This document shows positions 6,499-12,723 of a stretch of 17,941 bases of DNA, piece after piece; position 1 is the stretch's first letter; each line of letters begins with the position of its first letter. This DNA is from Gammaproteobacteria bacterium (GTDB lineage Bacteria; Pseudomonadota; Gammaproteobacteria; Pseudomonadales; Pseudomonadaceae): assembly GCA_012513235.1 (NCBI GenBank), contig JAAZCO010000024.1:1-17941 (forward strand), given 5' to 3'. The translations under genes were made by a program, and so were the position numbers. Under the pieces are notes generated by a model, which searched no databases, was not told the origin of the DNA, and worked only from the letters and a program-made list of their open reading frames with translations.

Positions 6499-6948
6499 GT
6501 GTTGAGCCAGCTGTGCGTTCAGGCGTGCAATCGTCTCACGTGCAGCTTCAAGCTCTAAAGACAGCTCAACTTGCGTGGTTACATCCTTTTGAATACCAAT
6601 GTAGTAAGTGATTTGATCCACTTCATCAAAAAAGGGCGTCACACTGAGTTCATTCCAAAAAATTGAACCATCTTTGCGATAATTTTTTAGGATAGTGCGT
6701 ACCGGTGTTTCGTCAGTAATAGCTTCGCGAATCACTTTGACTGATGCGACATTGGTATCTTCACCCTGCAAGAAACGGCAATCTTGATACAGAATTTCTT
6801 CTGCGTTATAGCCTGTTAATTGCTCAAAAGCCGGATTGACGTAAACCAAAATGGTGTCGTCTCCTTCTTTTTCGGCAACAACAATCCCGTCCTGAGCGGA
6901 TTCGACTAACTGCAATAAAATTTCGTTACGTAAATTAAATCGTTTCAT
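6493..6948 (-). CDS. Short LOV blue-light photoreceptor (PpSB-LOV type)
   Basis: A 151-residue single-domain LOV protein. The FMN-adduct cysteine is Cys57 in YQDCRFLQG; flavin contacts are seen at Arg58, Gln61, Asn89, Asn99 and Gln120 (YIGIQKDV). Short N- and C-terminal helices (the latter VELSLELEAARETIARLNAQ) flank the core, with no output domain, as in P. putida PpSB1/PpSB2-LOV. The positions matching PpSB1 Arg61 and Arg66 are Thr65 and Val70 here. I chose ATG 6948: AAGG stands six bases upstream, and a good promoter at 6975-7002 lies downstream of the earlier ATG at 7032, ruling out the 28-residue extension. It is convergent with the LitR-type gene, overlapping it by 6 nt, and is presumably its light-dependent partner (anti-repressor). 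Confidence 0.93.
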   Translation of the reverse strand: MKRFNLRNEILLQLVESAQDGIVVAEKEGDDTILVYVNPAFEQLTGYNAEEILYQDCRFLQGEDTNVASVKVIREAITDETPVRTILKNYRKDGSIFWNELSVTPFFDEVDQITYYIGIQKDVTTQVELSLELEAARETIARLNAQLAQHS

Positions 6949-6974
6949 GTGATGCCTTATCAGATCGTTGGCGC

Positions 6975-7002
6975 ATTCTAGCAAGCTCAATGGCTCTTTC
7001 AA
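6975..7002 (-). promoter_or_regulatory. Sigma70-type promoter of the LOV gene
   Basis: Reading leftward: TTGAAA (7002-6997), a 16-bp spacer, TAGAAT (6980-6975). The predicted transcript starts near 6968, leaving about 20 nt before ATG 6948 with its AAGG. No copy of the shared light-operator element is seen here, which suggests the sensor is made constitutively. Confidence 0.6.
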
Positions 7003-7207
7003 TAAGAAGTTATGATTAGCCGTATTTAACACATACTTGGTAGGCTCTTATACCAAGCTATTTACAGTGTAGTCTGCAGTTGACTAATCTTCTAGGGGAT
7101 CAGACCTGTTTGGCTGCTTGAAAGTATAGTATGTTTGGCATTGGTTGAAAAATAACCAATAGAGCGGTGCTTAAGCATCTATGGTGCTGGGATGATGTTC
7201 AAACATA

Positions 7208-7242
7208 TTATGCACACAGTTATCCACAGCTTGTGTGCATAA
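7208..7242. promoter_or_regulatory. Cluster of three perfect DnaA-box consensus sites in a palindrome
   Basis: TTATGCACA (7208-7216), TTATCCACA (7220-7228) and, inverted, TGTGCATAA (7234-7242) all fit TTATNCACA exactly. The outer two form 11-bp perfect inverted arms, TTATGCACACA (7208-7218) and TGTGTGCATAA (7232-7242). The cluster is 100-135 bp upstream of the macroglobulin start. DnaA binding is inferred from consensus only. CACAGCTTGTGT within it also resembles the light-operator core CACAACTTGTGT, so another regulator is possible. Confidence 0.5.
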
Positions 7243-7342
7243 CTGTAGTGCAGCATGATATTGCTTTTTTACACTGGTGCTGCATGGCTGCTAGCAGTCG
7301 TTTATAGTGCAACCCATGACTTAACGAATACTGGAGTGAGCT

Positions 7343-10300
7343 ATGTGGCGCAAGGGACTTATCGGTACGCTATTGATTATGATGCTGGCAGCGTGCGATT
7401 CAAATGAGCAGCAGCCTGAATCGGTGCCGCCTGTAATTAATACCGAAGTGATTCCTGTGTTGCAAGAGCGTACCAGCCCTGAGCAACTGGCTCAGTTGTA
7501 TCAAGACCAAGCCTTGCAAGTAGTGGATGTCTCAGAAATTGAGCAAGAGGGTGCCAGTGTCTTATCGCTGACTTTTTCTGTACCGCTTGAGCCTGAGCAA
7601 AACTTTGCGCAAAAAGTGCATGTGGTTGATAGTAAAAGTGGCAAGCTCGATGGTGCATGGGAGCTGAGCGATGATTTATTAGAATTGCGCATGCGCCATA
7701 TTCCACCCAATCGTCAGTTGATTATCAGTGTTGATGCTGGATTAGTTGCAGTCAATCAAGCGCAGTTAGCGCAAGACCATAGCTCAAAAATTACGACGCG
7801 AGATTTACAGCCTTCAGTGGGCTTTGCCAGTCGTGGCTCTCTATTGCCGGCGGAGTTTAGCCAGGGTTTGCCTGTTTTAGCGTTAAACGTGGCTCAAGTG
7901 GATGTTGAGTTTTTTCGCATTAAACCCAGTACTTTGCCGCAGTTTTTAGCCCAGTGGGGACGCAATAGCAGCTTAGAAACCTGGGAGTCCCGTGAACTAC
8001 TACCTTTAGCTGATTTAGTGCATAGCGCACGCTTTGAGTTAAACCCAGCGAAAAACACTCGCGAAACTTTACAGTTACCGATTAAACCCATTCAGGCTTT
8101 GCATGAAGCAGGGGTGTATTTGGCGGTGATGCGTGAGTCGGGCACTTATAATTACTCGCAGCCGGCCACAGTGTTTTCCATCAGTGATATTGGTTTATCG
8201 GTACACCGTTTTCATCAGCAGATGGATGTGTTCACTCAAGCACTATCAAACGGCATTGCCTTAGAGGCCATTGATTTGCGCTTGCTGGATAAGAAAGGCC
8301 AACTGTTGGCATCAGCAAAAACGGATAAGCAAGGTCACGCCCAGTTACCGGTCACGGATAAAGCTGATGTGTTAGTCGCTCAGCACGGTCAGCACACCAG
8401 TTTTTTACGTTTAAATACGGCAAGCTTAGATTTAGCTGAGTTTGCGATTGAGGGACCGGTGGGGCAGGCCTTGCAGTTGTTTGTGTTTGGTCCGCGTGAT
8501 TTGTATCGCCCGGGTGAAACGGTCTTGCTCAATGCTTTATTGCGTGATGGTGATGGTCAAAAAGTTGCAGCCCAGCCTATTAAAGTGGAAGTGCGCCGGC
8601 CCGATCAGCAAGTCAGTCGCCAGTTTGTTTGGCAGGCCAATGCCGAAGGCTTTTATCAGTATCAACTACCCATTGGTGCCAATGCTCCAACGGGGCGTTG
8701 GCAATTATTCTTTGATTTAGGCGGTGGGATTAAGCAGGTCTACGATGTTTTAGTGGAGGACTTTTTACCTGAGCGCTTAGCTTTAGATTTACAGGCTAAC
8801 CCGACACCCATTAAACCGCAAGATGCCTTGAGTGTCGCGGTTGCGGGGCGTTATTTATACGGCGCACCGGCAGCGGGTAATCGCGTGACTGGACAGTTGT
8901 ATGTGCGTCCGTTGCGTGATGCGGTCAGCGCTTTGCCAGGCTTTCAGTTTGGTTTAGCGGATGATGAATCGCTCAATCAAGAGATTGATTTGGACGAATT
9001 TGTTTTAGATGAGCAGGGTGTGGCGCAGATTGAGCTGGACAGTCAGTGGCAGCAAGCCAAGTCACCGCTGAATATTATTGTGCAGGCGAGTGTGTTGGAG
9101 TCAGCGGGTCGTCCGGTGACGCGCCGAGTCTTGCAACCGGTATGGCCAGCAGCGCAGTTACCGGGTGTGCGTGGGGCTTACCAAGGTGAGGATGTTGATG
9201 CCAATAGTCAGCCTGAGTTTGAGGTGGTACTGACCAATGCGCAGGGCGACAAACTGGCGGCTCCACAGCTTAAAGTACGCTTGATTCGTGAGCGTCGTGA
9301 TTATTATTGGAATTACTCTGACAGCAGTGGTTGGAGCCACAGTTACAATAAAAAAATGCTCACAGTGAGTGAGCAAACTGTGAGTACAGTTGTTGGCAAT
9401 ACCGCGCTGGTCAGTTTTCCTGTGCAGTGGGGGCCGTACCGTGTGGAAGTTGAAGACCCAAGCACAGGCTTGGTCAGTAGCCTAAGTTTTTGGGCTGGTT
9501 ATGCAGCGCAAGATAACTCCTCCGGTGGCGCTGTGCGTCCAGACCAAGTCAAGCTGAGTTTAGATAAGCCAGCCTACAATAATGGCGATACTGCACGGGT
9601 TAGTATTCAGGCGCCGGCAGCCGGCAGTGGTTATCTATTAGTTGAGTCGGCGGACGGCCCTGTATGGTGGCAGCCGCTGAATGTGCCCAAAGAAGGCACG
9701 CAGATTGATATTCCCATTGCCGATGATTGGTTGCGCCATGATTTATATATCAGCGCCTTAGTGGTGCGCCCAGGTGAGCGTCAAGCCCAGGTCACACCCA
9801 AACGTGCGGTTGGTTTATTGCATTTACCTTTACAGCGCCAAGAGCGCGAGTTGACGGTCAGCTTGCAAGCACCAGAGCGTATGCGCCCCAGTCAAGCTTT
9901 GACTGTTAAAGTGCAAGCTTTAGATCATCAAGGACAGCCTGCTACTGGGCCGGTGCAGGTGTTGTTATCGGCGGTGGATGTGGGAGTATTAAATATCACC
10001 AACTTTGCCGCGCCTGATCCCTTTGCTGAGTTTTTTGCACGCAAAGGTTATAGCGTGGATCAGTTTGATGTGTATGGCCAATTGATTGAGGCTGGGCATG
10101 GACGTTTAGCGCGGATGTTATTTGGCGGTGATGCGGCTTTAGCCAGCGGTGGTCAGCGCCCGCAAACTCAGGTCAATATTGTAGCCTTACAAAGTCTGCC
10201 CGTGACTTTGGATGCACAAGGTCAAGCGCAGATTAGCCTTGATATCCCTGACTTTAATGGACGCTTACGTTTAACCGCACAAGTCTGGAGTGACAATCAA

Positions 10301-12250
10301 TTTGGTATGGCTGAGCAGGCATTGGAAGTGGCTGCGCCCTTAGTGGCAGAGCTGTCCGCGCCACGTTTTTTAGCCGGTGGTGATCACAGCCAAGTGGCCT
10401 TGGACTTACACAATTTAACCGAGCAGGCACAAAGCCTGACAGTGCAGTTGCAAGGGCGAGGCTTGTTAACTGTTGCCCAAGCGTCGCGTCAAGTTGAGGT
10501 TGAATTGGCCGCGCAGCAGCGCAAGATTGTGCACATTCCAGTGACTGCTTTAGCAGGTTATGGCACGGGTGAGATCCATTTGCAGGTGCAGGGCATGCAG
10601 TTGCCTGATGAAGACTTAGCACCCTTAAGTCGTCAATGGACTCTTGGTGTGCGTCCGCCATATCCTGCGCAAAGTCGCAGTTATCAAGCTGCAATCAATG
10701 CTGAGCAGCATTGGCAATTACCGCCTGAAGCCTTGGCTGGTTATCAATCTGCTGGCTTGGAAGCGCTGTTGAGTGTGTCCAGTCGTCCACCCTTGAATAT
10801 TGCTGAACACTTACGGGCACTGGATGCTTATCCCTATGGCTGTTCGGAGCAAACCACCAGCGGTTTAATGGCGGCGTTGTATATCAGTGATCAGCAGTTG
10901 GATGGCGTGCGCCTCAGTAACGATAGCCCTGAAAAGCGTCGCGCGCAGATTGAATTAGGTATTGAGCGCCTTGTGGCGATGCAGCGTTATAACGGCAGCT
11001 TTGCGATGTGGAATGCGCAAGGCAGTGAAGAGTATTGGGCGACTGTGTATGTCACCGACTTTTTACTGCGCGCACGTGAGCAAGGCTTTGCAGTACCGGC
11101 TGCGACACTTAAAACCGCACAAGAGCGTTTGCTGCGTTATGTGCAAGAAGGCTACTTAATTGACAGTGATTACAGTCAAGCACCAGACAGCACGCGCTTT
11201 GCTGTGCAAGCCTATGCAGGTTTTGTGCTGGCGCGTGATAAGCGCGCACCGCTGGGCGCATTACGCAGTTTGTTTGAGCGTCGCCAGCAAGCGCGCTCGG
11301 GTTTACCCTTAGTGCACTTAGCTTTAGCACTGCAATGGATGGGTGATGCGCCTAAAGCTGAGCAAGCTTTGCATGCAGGCTTAAATGTGCAGCGCAGTGA
11401 TGACTTATATATGGCTGACTTTGGTAGCGAACTGCGTGATCAGGCACAGATTCTTGCTTTACTGCAGGAGTATAATTTAGCCGCCAGTGAGCAGGCTCAG
11501 CGTATGTTTACTTTAGCGGGCCAACTCCAGCAGCGCAGTGGTTTGTCCACGCAAGAGCGTAATGCCCTATTTATGGCGGCGCGTGCGCAGCTCAATAGTA
11601 CCGAGACAAACTGGCAGGCACAGTTGCGCAGTGGTACACAGCACATAGCTATCACGCCAGCAGGCAGTCAGCAGTTGCTCAGTAGTGAACAATTAGCTGC
11701 GGGCTTGAGTTTAAGTACCGCCAGCGAACGCGATTTGTATCAGCGTTTAGAATTGTCTGGTTATCCTGCGCAAGCGCCAGCTGCCGGCGGCACAGTGTTG
11801 AGTATTGAACGTCAGTATTTGACGCCTCAGGGACAGGCGCTGGACCTTGAGAATCTACGCAGTGGTGACTTGATCTTAGTGCACTTAGCCGTGCGTGCTA
11901 CGCAAGCTGTGCCGGATGCCTTGGTGGTGGATTTATTGCCAGCAGGTTTAGAGTTGGAAAATCAAAACTTAGCGCACAGTTCAGCCAGCTTAAGTGATGC
12001 CAGTAGCGCGCTGCGTGAGTGGCAAGAGGCGATGAGCAATGCTGATATCGCACATCAAGAGTACCGTGATGATCGTTATGTGGCGGCGCTATCAGTACCA
12101 GCAGAACAAACGCGCCACCTGTTGTATTTAGCGCGTGCGGTGACGCCAGGACAGTATGTGATACCGCCGGCACAGGTGGAATCGATGTATCGTCCTGATT
12201 GGCAGGCGATTGGGCGCAGTGCAGGTGAGCTGCAGGTTAAAGCACGTTAA
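7343..12250 (+). CDS. yfhM: Bacterial alpha-2-macroglobulin (YfhM-type) lipoprotein
   Basis: A 1635-residue periplasmic protease-trapping protein. The signal peptide ends in the lipobox LAAC (Cys18), followed by Asp, which in E. coli keeps lipoproteins in the inner membrane. Successive macroglobulin (beta-sandwich) domains follow; one begins near residue 380 at GPRDLYRPGETV. The A2M domain lies near residues 960-1060 (FNGRLRLTAQVWSDNQFG). The thioester is intact: YPYGCSEQTTSG with Cys1167 and Gln1170, followed by the alpha-helical thioester domain. Length and order match E. coli YfhM (ECAM), which traps attacking proteases covalently. GGAG seven bases before ATG 7343 supports the start. Unlike many genomes, the partner gene pbpC (penicillin-binding protein 1C) is not adjacent; the gene stands alone between two long intergenic gaps and reads toward the MATE gene. 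Confidence 0.94.
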   Translation: MWRKGLIGTLLIMMLAACDSNEQQPESVPPVINTEVIPVLQERTSPEQLAQLYQDQALQVVDVSEIEQEGASVLSLTFSVPLEPEQNFAQKVHVVDSKSGKLDGAWELSDDLLELRMRHIPPNRQLIISVDAGLVAVNQAQLAQDHSSKITTRDLQPSVGFASRGSLLPAEFSQGLPVLALNVAQVDVEFFRIKPSTLPQFLAQWGRNSSLETWESRELLPLADLVHSARFELNPAKNTRETLQLPIKPIQALHEAGVYLAVMRESGTYNYSQPATVFSISDIGLSVHRFHQQMDVFTQALSNGIALEAIDLRLLDKKGQLLASAKTDKQGHAQLPVTDKADVLVAQHGQHTSFLRLNTASLDLAEFAIEGPVGQALQLFVFGPRDLYRPGETVLLNALLRDGDGQKVAAQPIKVEVRRPDQQVSRQFVWQANAEGFYQYQLPIGANAPTGRWQLFFDLGGGIKQVYDVLVEDFLPERLALDLQANPTPIKPQDALSVAVAGRYLYGAPAAGNRVTGQLYVRPLRDAVSALPGFQFGLADDESLNQEIDLDEFVLDEQGVAQIELDSQWQQAKSPLNIIVQASVLESAGRPVTRRVLQPVWPAAQLPGVRGAYQGEDVDANSQPEFEVVLTNAQGDKLAAPQLKVRLIRERRDYYWNYSDSSGWSHSYNKKMLTVSEQTVSTVVGNTALVSFPVQWGPYRVEVEDPSTGLVSSLSFWAGYAAQDNSSGGAVRPDQVKLSLDKPAYNNGDTARVSIQAPAAGSGYLLVESADGPVWWQPLNVPKEGTQIDIPIADDWLRHDLYISALVVRPGERQAQVTPKRAVGLLHLPLQRQERELTVSLQAPERMRPSQALTVKVQALDHQGQPATGPVQVLLSAVDVGVLNITNFAAPDPFAEFFARKGYSVDQFDVYGQLIEAGHGRLARMLFGGDAALASGGQRPQTQVNIVALQSLPVTLDAQGQAQISLDIPDFNGRLRLTAQVWSDNQFGMAEQALEVAAPLVAELSAPRFLAGGDHSQVALDLHNLTEQAQSLTVQLQGRGLLTVAQASRQVEVELAAQQRKIVHIPVTALAGYGTGEIHLQVQGMQLPDEDLAPLSRQWTLGVRPPYPAQSRSYQAAINAEQHWQLPPEALAGYQSAGLEALLSVSSRPPLNIAEHLRALDAYPYGCSEQTTSGLMAALYISDQQLDGVRLSNDSPEKRRAQIELGIERLVAMQRYNGSFAMWNAQGSEEYWATVYVTDFLLRAREQGFAVPAATLKTAQERLLRYVQEGYLIDSDYSQAPDSTRFAVQAYAGFVLARDKRAPLGALRSLFERRQQARSGLPLVHLALALQWMGDAPKAEQALHAGLNVQRSDDLYMADFGSELRDQAQILALLQEYNLAASEQAQRMFTLAGQLQQRSGLSTQERNALFMAARAQLNSTETNWQAQLRSGTQHIAITPAGSQQLLSSEQLAAGLSLSTASERDLYQRLELSGYPAQAPAAGGTVLSIERQYLTPQGQALDLENLRSGDLILVHLAVRATQAVPDALVVDLLPAGLELENQNLAHSSASLSDASSALREWQEAMSNADIAHQEYRDDRYVAALSVPAEQTRHLLYLARAVTPGQYVIPPAQVESMYRPDWQAIGRSAGELQVKAR

Positions 12251-12261
12251 TCGCTATGTTC

Positions 12262-12290
12262 GCGGGGTGACTCTTAATTTGTCAACCCGC
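12262..12290 (+). terminator. Hairpin after the alpha-2-macroglobulin gene
   Basis: Arms GCGGGGTGAC (12262-12271) and GTCAACCCGC (12281-12290) pair at nine of ten positions around a 9-nt loop, 11 nt past the TAA. No T-run follows, so termination strength is uncertain. Confidence 0.45.
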
Positions 12291-12360
12291 AAACGAGTAA
12301 AATACTTTAAATAAAGTTGTGTTGGGCTCTTGAAATGTACTACGTTTTTACTGTCCGAAA

Positions 12361-12385
12361 ACAAGTTGTGCACATTCATACAGTT
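12361..12385 (-). promoter_or_regulatory. Possible third light-regulator operator-like site
   Basis: On the minus strand this reads CTGTATGAATGTGCACAACTTGT (split here: CTGTATGAATG then TGCACAACTTGT). The 12-mer TGCACAACTTGT is identical to the core in front of the LitR-type gene (5573-5584). It lacks the following GTATA. No adjacent gene start is obvious, so a role is speculative. Confidence 0.3.
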
Positions 12386-12540
12386 GTTTACTTAAAGGCC
12401 AGTCCAGCCTAAGTTAATAACAGCTTAATAAGCTATTGACTTTGTAAGTTGTTGTTTTGTATGGGTTTATAATCGTTGGTGAAAAAACCATCAGTTTGTA
12501 GCAAAGCCCCGCACAATGGCTGCTAACAGGATCTATAAGC

Positions 12541-12666
12541 ATGTTACACACAGAGTTACCCACAGGCTTTGTGGATTGTTTGACTAAAGCCGCATACGCC
12601 ATGGCTTTGCGACTGTTAAAGATTAAAAAATCTGTGGATAGTAGGGCTGTTGAGGTTTATTTTTAA
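12541..12666 (+). CDS. Possible small protein, 41 codons
   Basis: The frame starts MLHTELPTGFVDCLTKAAYA, continues with a basic segment (LRLLKIKK) and ends VEVYF. AGGA (12528-12531) lies nine bases before the ATG, and TATAAT stands at 12468-12473 without a good -35. A hairpin (12682-12718) follows 16 bp after the stop. I do not recognise the protein. The frame overlaps DnaA-box-like repeats, so it may simply be open by chance in repeat-derived sequence. Confidence 0.22.
   Translation: MLHTELPTGFVDCLTKAAYAMALRLLKIKKSVDSRAVEVYF
12544..12641. repeat. Degenerate DnaA-box-like cluster
   Basis: TTACACACA (12544-12552), TTACCCACA (12556-12564), TGTGGATTG (12570-12578) and TGTGGATAG (12633-12641) each differ from TTATNCACA or its complement by one or two bases. 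The layout ACACAG..TTAYCCACAG.CTT.GTG resembles the perfect cluster at 7208-7242, suggesting a related but decayed element. Confidence 0.35.
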
Positions 12667-12681
12667 TTAAATCGCGCTGAG

Positions 12682-12718
12682 GCAGCATCCTACCCAAGCG
12701 CTAGAGGTCGGGTGCTGC
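12682..12718 (-). terminator. Hairpin downstream of the MATE gene
   Basis: Arms 12682-12694 (GCAGCATCCTACC) and 12706-12718 (GGTCGGGTGCTGC) pair at 11 of 13 positions around an 11-nt loop, 6 bp from the MATE stop. An AT-rich stretch follows leftward, but there is no immediate T-run. It could also end rightward transcription. Confidence 0.45.
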
Positions 12719-12723
12719 GCTGG

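Larger units (their letters stand above)
6949..7342. other. 394-bp divergent intergenic region between LOV and alpha-2-macroglobulin genes
   Basis: This non-coding stretch holds the LOV promoter (6975-7002), two small perfect inverted repeats, CTTGGTA/TACCAAG (7036-7042, 7051-7057) and ATTGGTT/AACCAAT (7140-7146, 7154-7160), and the triple DnaA-box palindrome at 7208-7242. A weak rightward promoter for the macroglobulin gene may be CTGCAT (7280-7285), 17 bp, TATAGT (7303-7308). I see no RNA gene or convincing ORF in it. Confidence 0.5.
12251..12723. other. 473-bp convergent intergenic region
   Basis: This is unusually long for a gap between two converging genes. It holds the macroglobulin hairpin (12262-12290), three AAGTTGT elements (12314-12320, 12363-12369, 12446-12452), the second of which sits in an operator-like site, a TATAAT at 12468-12473, a possible 41-codon gene (12541-12666), DnaA-box-like sequences (12544-12641) and a hairpin before the MATE stop (12682-12718). 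A small RNA or small protein gene is possible; nothing here matches an RNA family I recognise. Confidence 0.45.

Noticed and set aside
6949..7032. 28-residue N-terminal extension of the LOV protein
   Set aside because: Its ATG lies upstream of the good promoter at 6975-7002, and ATG 6948 has its own SD and matches the family start.
10254..10694. 146-codon open frame on the minus strand
   Set aside because: It lies wholly inside the alpha-2-macroglobulin gene, opposite strand, with no recognisable domain; a shadow frame.
12620..12633. AGATTAAAAAATCT palindrome
   Set aside because: Short AT-rich palindromes are expected by chance in this gap.
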